Source of the DNA: Aradus depressus
Taxonomy: Eukaryota; Arthropoda; Insecta; Hemiptera; Aradidae
Assembly: GCA_963662175.1 (NCBI GenBank)
Contig: OY759215.1
Location: 56,685,213-56,749,212 of the forward strand
Direction of reading: 5' to 3'
DNA: 64,000 bases
Position 1 is the first letter of the stretch; each line of letters starts with the position of its first letter. The position numbers were made by a program, and so were the translations under genes. Of this stretch, positions 31,171 to 46,100 are shown one piece after another. Below the pieces are notes generated by a model. The model was not told the DNA's origin, did not search any database, and saw nothing but the letters and a program-made list of their open reading frames with translations.

Positions 31171-34100
31171 GTAAGTAGATGTAGGCAGAACAGACTTATA
31201 TGTACATTGTTTTTAGAAGCATCCACTTTTTTTCATGTAAAAAATAAGTTATTAAAAAAATATTAAATGGTAACCCCCTTATTTTTTTAGAAGGAATTAG
31301 ATTACATTATATTGTGTTTTTATCATGCCGTTGGTTTTCAAATTTAACTTTCTTATTTCAAGTGGGACCACTTTTTTTTTCATCTAGTTCTAAAAGTAGA
31401 GTTTTAAACATGAAAAATGAGTGCTCAATCGACATTTGCTGAAAAATTCTCACAATTCTAGCCTGAATTCTTGATATTATACCAATAATTTGGATAATTA
31501 TTCAGTTATCTTTTTTGGGAAGCACCCAAAATGTTGTACAAGAAAATTAAATATGGCAGGATTTATTTTTTATTTGTACTATTTATATTGTTCCTAAGAA
31601 TGACATCGTTTTTAAATCGATTTTGAAGAAAAATATATTATAAACTAAGTATATTAACACACAGAGGGCGCCTGTAGCTCAGTGTTATGCGTGCTTACTT
31701 ACTGAGCTCCTTGTTTATTTTATCTGGGAAGTAAAATAAACTTAAGCACGCCGTCCTTCGGATGTTGAGCGATGGTCGACGGCGATTTGACATTGTAGTT
31801 AAAGCCCGGGCATGAGTCACAATAACTAACTATTATAAACACCAGAAGGACGGTGAAATCAACCTACCTGGGTATACTTTCTCAACTGACGTACCCCAAG
31901 GACTAATTTTCTTCCCCACCTGCATTTCATTCATATTCTCGAAAATTTCAGCTTGTTGGTATTTTCAACTTCAAGTTGAGGAACGCGGACATATTGTGGA
32001 ATTTGTAATAAATAAATAAAACAAACTTATTTTTTGAAATATTGTCTATTCCACTAAAGATATTTATAAAAATAAAACTACCGGTTTCGGCCTCACACCA
32101 TCGTCAGGTCTAGTTATGAACTGAGTTAGTTTGCAGAGTGCGACCCCTCCAATACATCTCTGGTGAAAGGTGCCACTTCAATTAGGTAATCCCCGGGCTT
32201 AACCGTTAGCTACATCATGAAATATTTGACAAAACAAATAAGGAATTTCATAAACAGATTAAAAAATTATATAATCAGAATGTTTTGTATGTATAAGCCA
32301 AATGCCAAACTTATATTTTTGATCTTGACGTTCGCCCTGCGAATAATGTATGCATCACTTCTTTTTTTTTGTTATTCTTATTACTAATTTCTACTTCCTG
32401 AGAATGAAATTGGCTTAAAACATAAATGTATCTTCTTTTCAACTTTTGAAGTTACTGTGTTTACTTCTACGTATACGTATACTTCTACATTAACTGAATG
32501 GTTAATACAATTATTTTATTTGAGCACTATTTTAGTTTTCAATATATTTTTATTGTTTTGTTTTCGCAGAGAGTTGAATCACCAAAAGCCCTTTTGAATC
32601 CAGGAGAACCATTCTTTCCTCTCGAAATAAACGAAAAACTGAAAGAAGATATTAAAGTAAACATTTTGTAAAGCTTATGTCTTAAGTTATAGGAATTTCA
32701 AACTCTGGTTATTTTCGTGATCATCTGAATGTCCTGGATCACTTCTTAATTATTATTATTTTAAATATGAATACTAGTACTTCCTCCAAAGATGAAAGTT
32801 AGATGTCAGCATTAATTACAAAAATCGAAATAAGTAAGGATATATATGAAAATGGGTGCACATGCAAGATGTGAGAGGATGAAGGTTAAGTTGCAAATGC
32901 TAAAATTGAGAAAAACGACTTTAAAGTTCAGCGTCTCACGTTTTGACCTTGGTAATGGAAATATTTATCGACTGTATTTCGGTAATAAACTGAGAGCTTG
33001 CCTTGGAGGTAACAGACCACATAACATGTTTTTTTCACTAAAAAATATCATGATTATCCAAATATGTTAGTTAACATGTTAATCTACTCAGGCCTCCAAT
33101 TGCTTTCTCGTTGTCAAATATAATAGTATTTTCGATCTTTAAAGTTTGTTATTTGAATGTAAATTACCTTCTTGAATGGTGATTGTACACGAGAGTTGAA
33201 GATAAAAAAACTGTTATATCTATTCCTTCCCCGCCAAATGCTCGGATTTTGATTGCAACTTTTTCTTTGATAAAAAAGAAAAAGAGACTAAATGACTTTT
33301 AAATTTTCATATTAAATTTGAAAAGTTCAATATTGCAATGGGTAGTAAACACTTTTGATTATATTTTTTGTGAAACTCCAATGCAACATCTTTTATTTTT
33401 TCGTACAGTATCAAACAAAATTAAAGATATACCACATAATGGATATTCAGTGCCATCTTCTGATAAAAATATAAAATAATATACCTACAGTAAAAAAGAA
33501 GATTTGCTATTTTTATTTTTTGACCAAGTAGAACAGCTGATTATAAGGTACACTCAAGTATCTTTTAGCTGTTCAAGTATGGAATAGTTACAAGAACTCA
33601 GATCACGTACGTTTAAAACGCCGTAGTTGGGTTCACAAATTATATATGGTACATAGTTTTTATCATATGCGGGCTTCCGACTACGCCATTTTAAATATTA
33701 CTGATCTGTAGTTCCTGTAACTATTACATACTACATACTTGAATAACTAAAAGATACCGGTGTTTCACACTTAAACTCTTCTAGATAAAAAAAAAGTTTC
33801 TTTTTTTTTCCAGTGATTTATTTAAAATTATATTTGTATTTAATTATTTTTAGTGCTTTATTAAAGACTGAAGAACCCTCAGACAAGCAAGCTCATTTAA
33901 ATGAGTTTTTATCGTATAATTATTTGGGTTAATTATATTTTTACCTCGCTCTGACTTGCGACACATTTTAACCTCGATCAAGTTCCAACAAATGAACTGT
34001 GACAGTTTTTTATCTGCTCACTGTCATCCTCAGCATTCAGAGGATTCGTTTGTTTAATGACAATCGACCCAGTCGTTTCAACTCTAGGAGATAATGAAGG

Positions 34101-37100
34101 AACACACATACATAAACTGTTGAAAACATAACCTTCTTTGCGTAGTGCGGTCGGGTGAAAAGAATTAGGATCGCAATGCTGGCTAATTTCAAGTATTCAA
34201 ATGTATATATTTATATTTTCCAGATTTTAAAAATTGAAAATGAAAATTTGAGAAAATCGTTAGAGGAAGCTGAGGAGGAGCTGAAGGAGCGAGAGGAGAG
34301 TAGGGGGAGAGGAGGGCTGCCTGCCTCTCTGAAGAACCTGGAGCGAGGCACCACCCAGGAGTACGCCATGACCAAGATAGTGGAACTGAGCAAGAAGCTG
34401 CGGGAGACCAACGCACTGCTAGTGGCCGCACAGAACGGACAGCGGCTCGCCGAGGCCAAACTGGCTGCCCACCGAGGTAACTATTGCTCTAAACAAGCAT
34501 ACAATTAAATAATTTAAAGAAAACTGTTCATACTGATAACAATGGTTTTCTTTTATTTGGAACAAGCTGTAGTACCCCCGCTGCCCAGCCCACTTCCCCC
34601 TTCTTGCCATTTCTAGGCCTTTCATTGACAGTACATTCGTGACACTTCAATTTTGAGTGGTTATAAGACGTGTTGTTATTCAAATGAAGGATTAAAAAGG
34701 AAGACAATGATGGTTCTTGTTTATATTTAAAAGCAAATTTATACAGTTTTCTGAGCCTACACCACTTTTTTCATCGTCTTGAGGTGACAGCATCAAACGG
34801 TCGGAAAGTTATTGAGCGGAGACAGACGGACGGACCGACAGACAACCGACTCATTTTAAGGGTTCCGTTTTCATTACCATTTAAGGTACAGAACTAGAAA
34901 TACTTCTCCTGAAATTTTCATATTATTATATATAACTCACTGGTTTTTCCCCGAGCAGTCTAGATATTTTGTCATTTAGTTATCAGTTATAATCAAAATT
35001 ATTTTATTTAGAAAAATAACTTTTGACTTTATTTGAAATGTTTTTTATTCTTCAGATAATGTATTTTTCCTCCAGAATCAGAGGCTAAAATAATGGAAAA
35101 GCCAAAAGAAGCATCAAAAGATAAAATAACTGAACTTGAAAATCAAATAAAAGAGCTATCTGACAGACTAAGCGCAACAAGCATAAAACTTTGTGAAGCA
35201 AGAAATCAAGTTCAACAGCACAAACATGAACTGAAGCTGGCACAAAAGGTGAGTTTGTGTTATTTATTCTTTTTGAAATGGCTCTGTGATAGATATAGTA
35301 TTATGAGATCTCAGAACATAGAACCAAAGAACTAATAGGTTTTATATTTTTATCTGTTAGCCAGATGGCTCTTCGCCTATGATGACACACAAGACGATAC
35401 TGTTTTGAGACTCACCTCACGGTATTAGAACTCTTGCAACGGGGTCTTCTAATGATCTCATCTCTTTGCTAATTCTACTAATGACCTGCCGATTTAAAAT
35501 TCGTTCTCAGCCATGCTGATTTATCATGTGCTTTTATAAGGTTTTTTTGGCTCGAGAACTATGAGTATTAAAGATCTGCTGTTGATCTGGTAAAGTAACC
35601 AGAACCTAACATTATAGAGCCTCAGCCACAATAGGAAAGGTTACAATTCTGAGTTGATATGGTCCAATAAAACCATCTGCGATGGTGGGGAAATCTTATA
35701 TATATACAGGAGAGGTCTGTCTGCAACATTGGTTTCATGTACACAAAATGTGGCAGAAATCTATGTCTTACATGCAGGTAGGTTTCAGTACGAGTTCGAC
35801 TTCGAAATATTTAGGTTTGTTTTAATCTAAATAAAAATGTAAAATAAAAAAACACCTAAATGGTTTCTCACTGTACATTCTTCTTACAAATCAGTTTCCC
35901 AAAAGTGTATACCTTTATGATATTTGCGATGGCACCAATGTGATTTCAAACAAATAATTTAAATATTTTTTAAGAATTTATAAATTTTATATGTTTTAAA
36001 TTCCAACGCGTTTCTTTTTATTTTTTATTTGTTGGCAGCCATCTTTGTACAGGAACACTCAATCGATGGGTATAAACTATCTTAGCTTCGTCTGTTTTTA
36101 CATTTAATGAATCTATTTTAGCCTTGGCTCAACCATGAGTTGAGAAAGATCAATAATTTTTGTTGATCTGAGGTCACGTTGAGTGCGGCATGCCTAGTTG
36201 TGGGAGTAGGCAGCTGTTGAGGGTGTAAATAATTAATTATTAAAATAATTATTTCAAACGTAAAGATTGATCCTTTACAATTTAAACAATTATGTATGTA
36301 GCTTTTAATAAGTGGGTTGAGGGAGCTGGGTATCGCATGTTTTACTAAGGTGGCCAGATAAGTTAATACATCATTTTTACAGTCTCAAAATTATTGAAAA
36401 TGTTAACTTAATTTTTGATTCATCTAAGTTAAAGAGCACGCGGTGTCAAAAATGATCATTTATGGGGAGATGTTCAACTCCTATCCGTTCCTCTTTCAGC
36501 CGCTTTATTTCCAGAAATAATAGGTGAGGGTGTAGCGAATCTATTGTCTGTGTGATTGTAGAGACACACGAATAGGTATACGTTTTGGACGTCTATAGTT
36601 TTGTGACTCTCCCAGACATCACTGGGTACTGTAGCTATCATTTTATGAAATAGATATCTCCATTGACCTGACTATTATCCATCTGAAATTTCTTCTACAT
36701 TTTATAAAACTTTTTGACTATAACTGGACTTGTTGTTTCAGGCGCTGGTGAGTGAGATTGGGGACAACACCAGTCTCCTGACGGTGCAGGCTGAGGGGTG
36801 GAGAGGAAGGGCCCAGCAGATCCTGGCGCTCCAGAGGCGGGTCGCAGAACTCAATGACAGACTCTCACAGACCACCATACCTGCCATGGAAAAATCTGCT
36901 AGTAACTATTATACTTTATTTTTTGTTTTTTCACTATTTTTTCATCCTTAGGATTCGTCACTAACGAGAAACCTGATCTATCGATTTCCTTGATTGTTGT
37001 TGACAAAAAGTATCTTAATAGAGGATGGGGGATATAATATATCATATACTATGTATAGGTATAATTATACACCATAAACTACTGGTTTCGGCAATACATC

Positions 37101-40100
37101 AGTCAGGTTTAGTTGTAATTTAGATAGAGTCTTAGTTTATATAAACCTGACGATGGTGTAATGCCATAACCAGTAGTTGATATATAATTTTTTTGTTTGT
37201 GGGATAGACAATATTTCAAAAAAGAAGATTGTTTTATTTATTACATGTTTCCACAATTTGGCTGCGTTTCCCAATTTAGAAATCTCTGTATTAAGCTGAT
37301 TTTTCAAACTACAATGATACAATTTACTAAGATTATGCGCTTCATGAAAGTTATCGAAGGAAAACAGTTCTGATCGAATTATGTCAATCTCTAATAGTGT
37401 CAATAATTAAAAATCAAAAATTTTCTATACCCCTTTCACTAAATGATTCTTCCGATGTTGTCAGGTAGTTATTTAATGGTTCTATAATGGTTATTTATAA
37501 CTTTTACTACCGGAGATATTGTTGACAGAATTTGGAGGCCATCTGCTCCATTCGTATCTTCAACTGTCGAGCTCTACTCTTAAATATATTTGTGCTAAAT
37601 ACTTGCAGATTTCGTACAATATTATAATATAACATTCAATGATACTATATAAAACTGAGTTATGCTATAAAGTATTTAATAGCGATGTTCATTTATGCAA
37701 TGGAATTTCTGTTGAAACCTACATAAACTTTAAATAGCAGAAGTTACGAGCTCCTGATTTTTATCAATTTTTGATATTAAATCCCATTGTTTTAGTAATA
37801 ATTATTTTATTTTTGCTAAAATATTGGTAGGATTTATTAAAAATTGAATAGCCTATTTTTCTGTGTAGTTTTTTTTAAATAGTGACTTTTATTTTGTTTT
37901 AGTGAGCATACAAATGATAGAGAAGGCACAGGACAAAGAACGAATTGCGAACCTTTCAAAAGAAGTGGAAGAATTGAAAATTCACCTTCAAGAACATAAA
38001 ACGAGGGGTGAGCAGAGTCGGGCTCGAGTGAAGGTGTTGAGTAACGAGCTGAGCGTTCTGAGGACCAAGTATGAAACCTTGTTCACCAAGAATGAAGCGG
38101 ATACAAAACTCCTCGCCTCCCTAAGTGTTAGTCGCTCTCTATTTACTGTATTCGTTTTTTATTACAAATTCTTTAAAAAATAAAAATTCTATATAGATTT
38201 TAATAAATTTACATTACTCAATACATTTTCTTGTTATTTAGTGCTCAATTGTTTGTTCTAGTCTCAAATTGGGACTATCTCTGAAAAATCCCGTGAGAGG
38301 GAAGAAGCTCTAACTTCAAAGTTTGAGGACCAAATAGCTTCACTGAGAGTAGAACTTAAACAGGTTAAACATTCACTTCTACTTAAACAAAAGTAAATGA
38401 ACTTGGTTGATTTTTACTTTATATTATCTAGTATAGATAATTTTAGAAGATGTTTTCATTAAATAACTACTTAAATGGGCAACTTGCATGGATGAGCAAT
38501 TGTTAAGGGGGAACCTAAATAATTTGTAATTAACTAATAAAAAAGTTGTCGGCGAATCAACGGCTATCTAATTCCCCAGCACGAATTAATCAATTTCATT
38601 TTCACCCTCCCTCTAAAGCCCATCGACCTTATCGGCTATAACTCAAGATTTGACTGACACAGTGGCTTCTGAATCCTCATATTAAATGTTGTGTCGATAC
38701 AACGTTTGAGTCGAGCCCCCCTTCCCTTCGAAATATTTCGCAGAAAATTAATAGATGCCTTATGGGGTTTTACTGTAAAATTTTATATCGATACATTCAT
38801 TACACGGTCAGTTATTGGGAATATTGCGTTGAGCCCCCCTCTGATTCCTCCCTCCCCTTTGGCTGATTCAGCTGAAAATTAATTGGTGTCGTCCTTACAG
38901 GCGTTTGAATTAACATATGGAATTTCGGGTCAATACATTCTTACAACGGCAGTTATTAGAGTTTTTGCGTTAAGCCTCCCCTCTTCTCCCCCCATTCCCT
39001 TAGGCCATATAAAATTACTTCAACCATGAACTGAAAACTAATTACCCTTTTGAAGTAAGACAAAGTGAAGAAGGGATACCATTTTTAATTTAATTAGTGA
39101 AGTTGAAACTATATTATTTTCATTTTTTACTTGAAATTAAATTAATATTTATAAATAAATAAATAAATAAATCATGCAAGTTGTCCTTTGCGTTTTGTTG
39201 ATTTATACATATTTTTAAACAGGAAAATTATCCTAAAATGACTTAACCAAAAAACTGTAATAACTCCGATGTAAGAAATGTATCGACACGATATTTTGAG
39301 TGTTGGTTCAAAACCATATGAGGACAACTCCAAAAATGTATACATACGGCGTAAGCCAAAACCGGTAGACCAACTATATGTATATTTTTGTGAAATTAGA
39401 CAATATAAAAGTTAAATTAAGTTATTTTGATAAGTTATTGTTTATTTAATTAAATATTGTCATCGTATTATACCTAGTGCATGAGAAACTTTAAAAAAAA
39501 TATATTTATAGGAACGCACAAAGGCTGACCAGTTTCAAAAAATAGTCCTTGAAAGAGATAACAGAATAGCCAAGCTAGAGGAAAGATTAAACGATCAAAT
39601 GAATAATAGGAATAGGTAAGTTGAATTGATTTCTAAATGTTACAAAAAATATTTATATAAAACATACTGAGGGCGCCGGTAGCTCAGTGGTGTGCGTGCT
39701 TGCTTACTGAGCCTTAGGTTTCCTCCCTTTTTAGATCGCTGGTTCGACACCCGGCCAAGGCCCTTAGTTTATTTTATCTGGGAGGTAAAAAAAAAACTTA
39801 AGCACGCCGTTTTTTCGGAAGGGACGTTAAGTGATGGTCCTGAGCCTGAACAATGTCAGGTATTAGTTGAAGACCCCTACCCTGGCTCCTGTTCACCAGA
39901 GTGACGAGAATGCGCGCGAATGGTATGCGATATGACCTTGTAGTCAAAGCTGGGGCATGAATAATAATAACTAACTATAATAATTAATTAGCTTTTTAAA
40001 GGAATATAGACTTCATTCAACCAATATGAGCTTCAATAGCTGGTAATTTTAAAATTGTGGGTTATTTACTTCAGCATATTAGAATTACTTCAGCAGTAAA

Positions 40101-43100
40101 CTATTGGTGGCAAATCCAAGTTCATGTCTTCATTTTATTGTTATAAAAAGTTGAGTTAATTTTGCTGTTACGCCAGATTGGCAAACGTGAATGAGACGTG
40201 AATCTTGACCCGATGGGCTAACGCTTCACGGTGTTTCTGGTGACACTTTCCTTTCCGTAGCTTTGATGTCACAAGATGCGGCGAGCACATTCCTAAAGTA
40301 ACAGCCATGTGCACCAGACCGGAGGCTGTGGAAGGGGCCCTTGCCCTAGCCATGCGCACAGTTGACAGAGAGTGAAGGGATCATTCTGCAGCCTGCAGTA
40401 GGGAACTCCTGGAATAAAAAAATGGATGATGAAAATGAATTTTCGGTCACGACAAGTTAATTTAAAATGACTCTATTTTACATATCGCTAATCTTACTCA
40501 TTTCGTCCACTTGAGGGATGTATTCGTATGTATCCGGTATGTATTTATGTAGAAGTACGTCTTTCTCCGCGCTGGGTAGAGGGTACCACCGAGAGAACGG
40601 ATGCAACGAAAACATGTCACACTTTGAACTTTTACATCTTCGAAACTAATAATCGTTAAGTAATAAATAATACATCATGAGATAGTTTATAGAGTCCCAT
40701 TTATAACAAAACAAGGTCTGTTCAATCCTACATCCCTTAAATCGTCAATATAGTAGCGTTACAAAGTAAACTTCTTCGTTCATTGTGACCCGAAGAAGGG
40801 ACATGTAAGTGTCCCGAAATATCGTATAACAAAGAAAAAAAAAAATTGGAAAAAAATGCCAGAAAAAAGTAACCTACTATCCTAGAGGAGCTTAAAAACA
40901 CAACACATTTCTTTTGTTTTATTTCTTTAAACAATTTATATTTTATATCTGAAAAAATCAAAAGGGAACAGAAGGAAATGTGCTGCAACGTAAACACTTA
41001 GTTTGTGCCTTTAACATCCTCTTAAAGTCATTTTCTTAACTTTCTTAACTTTCTTAAATGCTAAAAGAATTAATGAGTATATCGTAGTATATTGTTGATC
41101 CTTGCTCAGTATACCCTTTCTTTTTGTGTAGTACTCTATTCCCCCGAAGTCAGGAGACAGATAACAGACCTTTAACAAGATCTTCATTTTTTGACAGACC
41201 TTCTTCAAGACTCTCCGTAAGTAGCCACACGAATATAATAAATTTTATTAGTAGAAACCTATTATCGAACAGGTTGAATATAAATTAATTCTCATCATAT
41301 ATAAAAATGATGATATATATATAGTTTCTTATATTTATGAAAAGTAGAAAATAAACTTCCTCTTTCTTGAATAAAATACATTATTCGATGTTCTACTCAT
41401 TCTTATTACCAGTGTGTTGTATATACTTGTGTTTATGTATGAACGTATTTATTAATATGAATGAGAAATTTCATAAGTTTACTCTTTGAAAGGTGGAGGA
41501 ATATCGAGTACTCCATTAGTCTGTTAGGTAGCTCAGTTTCCAGCTCAGATATAATGGATAGACATAGAAATGGCACTTTGACATTTTGTTTTATAGCTAG
41601 TTAGGTAGAGAGGGCTGTCCTCTCTCCCCCTCAGTGTCTTTGAGGGCTGTAGGATATGTTCTTGCCGCGGCCTCCTATCCCAGCTTCCACCCACCTCGCC
41701 TGGTTCCGAGGTGCTCTGTGATCCCTGGTGTGAGGCACATTAAGAAAAGCCATTTCAGCATCAGTGATCAGTATGGATAAACAAATTAGGTGCGTTAATA
41801 ACCTCATATTTGATGCATCAAAGAAGAAAACAACAAATAAATTCCTACTTAATCTAAGATGTCGTATTTTATATTGTGGAGACAGTAGTAGACATGTTAT
41901 TGACTAATATAGATTACATTTTCTTCTTTTCTTCAATCTTAAATTTTTTCTTTCTAAACACAACACTAGGATTATTCATTTTCAGCCACATGAGACTAAC
42001 CCTCAATGCCAATAACAAAGAGTACAAATTTAATTAATTTCAGTTGTGTACAACACTGATTTCTCACTTGTCTTACGATTTTTATATTGTGGCCAGCCAA
42101 TTGTCATATTACCCGATGTTGTCCGTTTGCAGATGTACAGCGATTCTTACGTGCAGTCGGTGGATCTGGAGAGGATGCGGCTCATGGAGCTGGTCACGGT
42201 GCTCAACAAGAGACTTGAAGAGGATAGGAAGACTTTGGACAAAGTACAGGTAAGTAAGTACTTAATGATGACTCTAAGGAACCATGTATAACATATATAT
42301 TTGTTGAGATGGTGTAATAAAAGATTTATGACAAAAACAAAATTATATTCAAGAGAACCATAGGCAAAAAGAAGGGTGGGAAGAATGCAGTCACTTCCAA
42401 AATGTATTAATTTATGACCAGGTGGGGGAGAGACAGATGCCTACTGAGAAGTGACTACTTGCAGTGATGTGAGACAAGAGTGGGGAGTGAAGCAGTACCT
42501 AGATCCGAGGGGATTTCCTCTTTCTGCTAATCTCAACTCACCTTTGCCATCTAGGTGAGATTCACCGCAAATCAGGACACGCAGGATTTTTCACACGTCC
42601 CGGCTCGCTCTCCAGTCGCTCTGCACTGTCTTTTCCTGAGATCCTCTTTTGTTTTTCTTCTGTCGGACTTGCAGAATTAAATCAAAGCATTGCCAAAACT
42701 CTATTATTTTTCATTTTGGATTTTTTAAATAATCATCAAAAATAAAAAAAATGGACAAAACTTGTTTTGACCTTGTGAATAATTTACTACAGACTCTCAC
42801 TTTTCATATAATATAATAGATTAGTCATTAATTCAGGTTAGTATCTGCCGTTGTTCTTGTATTTTTCTACATTTATTATTATTGTATTTTGTCTAGGTTT
42901 TGCAAGTTTCAACCATTTTTACATCTTATTTCTAAATTCTTGAGGCAATTGCATAATTCTGATGTTAAAAAATAATATTTAGGAAATGTAATTGGATTCG
43001 ACTGAAAGCTCTGAAATATTATTCCTCCTTTCTTCAAATCTGTCTTCCTATGTCACATTGTGTCGTGTGGATATTGTCTATACATATAAAACGTCCCTAA

Positions 43101-46100
43101 GACCCTTATATTTTACATACAATTTTTAATTTGATTGGAAATTTCAAAAGGAAATTTTTTGTAGAACTAAGCGTATTCGTCTAAATCCAGACCCAAAAGT
43201 AATTTTAAAACCTTTTTGGCATACATCACGCCAACTGGGCAGCCTTCGAAAAGTTGTGTAATGTATAAAATACTCGACCAACTGCCAGTGACGACGGTAT
43301 AAACATTTCAAACAGTATAAAATATTCCTTTCGGTTTTCTCTACAACTTTCATTTGAAGAGAGTTGTGATTAAATCAATAACCTACGAGGCATCAGATAA
43401 AGTGTGTGTACTTAGGCCCCAAAGTAAAGTGGTCTCAATTTTTTTCAGATTTCAGGCAAAATCTAATCATGTGACATCATCTTAAATATCAATTTTACAG
43501 CTACAATTTTTTTTCGAGTTGCAGTGCTCACAAATTTCAAGTCGCACACACCCACAGAGACATCAGTGTGGAAATGGTCAAATCGTATTCAGAGAACCGC
43601 AAAACTTAATTCCTCTACTGGAAACTCGATCTCGAATTTTTGTTCAATTACAATATTTCCTTATACTAAGGAATAAGAAAGTAAAAGCTTCGCATCGTTT
43701 TTTCCAACTACCTATGTCACAATAATTGGGATCACAATTTCAATTGAACGTTTTATGTTTCCAGACCTTTATGTAAATAAGTTGGTTAGCATAAAAAAAA
43801 AGATTGAAAAAATGAAGTAAATAAAAACTTTCAATTGATTAAATTTAGAAAAATATATACATAAAATTGATTTGAAAAAACTCTAGAATAAAAATATAAA
43901 AAATGAAAATACTATTTACAAAAAGTATACGAGTTGAGCATGGCAAGCAAAAACAAAATAAAAAATAAAATAATTTAAAGGTAAAAGACCTTGATTCTCA
44001 GATTTTTTCTATTTTGTGTGCATAAGTAGTACCTATAAGAAAAGAAAAAGTTCGAATTTAAAATTTGTTTTGAGCAGACATTTAGTTATATGAAACGAAA
44101 AAACCATCAAAACTGGATATGTTTTGGATATGTGAGGGCGCCGGTAGCTCAGTGGTATGCGTGCTTGACTTCTGAGCTCAAGGTTGTGGGTTAGTAGCCC
44201 GACCGAGGCCCTTAGTTTATTTTATCTGGGAGGTAAAATAAACTTAAGCACGCCGTCCTTTGGATGGGACGTTAAGCGATGGTCCCGAGCCTGTACGATG
44301 TCAGGTACTCGTTAAAGACCCCTACCCTAGATGAATAAAAATTTAGGGTAGGCAAAATTTAGGACTCCCACAGTAGAGTCGGGCTCATGTCCACCAGAGT
44401 GACGAAAGAGCGCTCTGGTAGTAGGCGATATGACCTCGTAGTTAAAGCCCGGGCATGAGTCATAAAACCTAACCTCACCTGTTTTGGATGTGATGATCAA
44501 ATGGCCATAACTCAAAATTTACTGATACTTAACATTTTTGCAGAGATATTGTGAAGGATACACTTAATTAAGAGAGGCAACATTTATTGCAGGGTTGGTG
44601 CGGACTCATTGTGGCTCTATTGTGGGCTGATGGTATCACCGCATAGAGTAGGCCTATTGTGTGTGTTGTGCTACCTACCACAGCACTACAGCTACCTCTA
44701 TCTTTAATATACAACAAGATTCTGCTGCAAGTTCTCTCCATTACATGCTTCGGTTCCGTTATGGTAGACCCGAAGCAGTAAAATCTCTTGCTTTCTAGTA
44801 CCTTACACTGGCTTAGAATATGAACCGGAGGCTAATATTAATCCTCGCCACATTTTCTGCATAGAGGGCTTCTTGCTATGCCCATATTGTTCAGGTGTTT
44901 GTTCATATGACAGTGTCCTGTGATCAGCCCTGTCATAGTTCTAAGATCTATTCTGCTCATATTCAGGAGCTCTCGGCTCCTTTTCTCTGAGGGTTCCGCA
45001 ACAAAGAGTTTTGAATGTCTTTTCTTTAGGACCCCTCTTCAGAACTGGATGTGTTTCCTGGTCAGCCAACTTTTTATTGCCGCCCTTGCGGTGCTCCTAG
45101 AGATCCCACAGAAGGGTTCCGGTCCTGTAGGTCCTCTGTCAGCTCCTAACCTGGCGCCTTTCCGTTAAAATATCTTTAATAAATCGTGAAACTTTGAATT
45201 AAGATAAAAATGTCGTCGGTAAATCACCGGCAATGAATTTCCCCAACGCGAATAAATAAATTACGTTTTTGCTCCCTTTCTGAATGAACCTTCTCAATCA
45301 TTATACCAAATTTCGTGTAAATACATCCATTACATCGACAGTTATTAGGGTTTTTGAGTTGAGCCGCCTCTCCCCATTCTCTCGTTCTCTTCGGCCGACT
45401 TCACTGAAAAGTGAAAGGTATCATCCTTTAGCATCTCTAAAGCTGGGGAAGTAACATTGCAGCAATGCTTTCAAAACTAAAACAATTATATCCCATATTA
45501 TCTAAGTTATGATAATGTTTAAGACATGTTTTTGGACACCTGCGTACAACGACAACCAGAAACAAAATACCAGCCATTTTTTTTTTTCAAAGGAAATATA
45601 ATTTCAAAGCGTTAAAAAAAAAGAACAGCATTGCCCTATCAGTTCAGAGCACAAATTACCATGCTTCAAAAAACATAATTTCGTTCCCCCATGGGCGTAT
45701 CGACTGTCCAGCTGTGGGGTGACCCAGATATGGAAGTAGTCTGATGGTACATCTCGGATCCGAGGAAGCTATTAGAGGCTAGTGATGCAGGTTCCTCCTT
45801 ACTCGACTGTCCAGCTGTGGGGTGACCCAGATATGGAAGTAGTCTGATGGTACAGCTCGGATCCGAGGAAGCTATTAGAGGCTAGTGATGCAGGTTCCTC
45901 CTTACTCGACTGTCCAGCTGTGGGGTGACCCAGATATGGAAGTAGTCTGATGGTACAGCTCGGATCCGAGGAAGCTATTAGAGGCTAGTGATGCAGGTTC
46001 CTCCTTACTCGACTGTCCAGCTGTGGGGTGACCCAGATATGGAAGTAGTCTGATGGTACAGCTCGAATCCGAGGAAGCTATTAGAGGCTAGTGATGGAGG

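Noticed and set aside
40168..40359. 63-codon reverse frame
   Set aside because: Moderately GC-rich but no recognised domain, no splice context, and inside CCDC13 intron 8; probably a repeat fragment.
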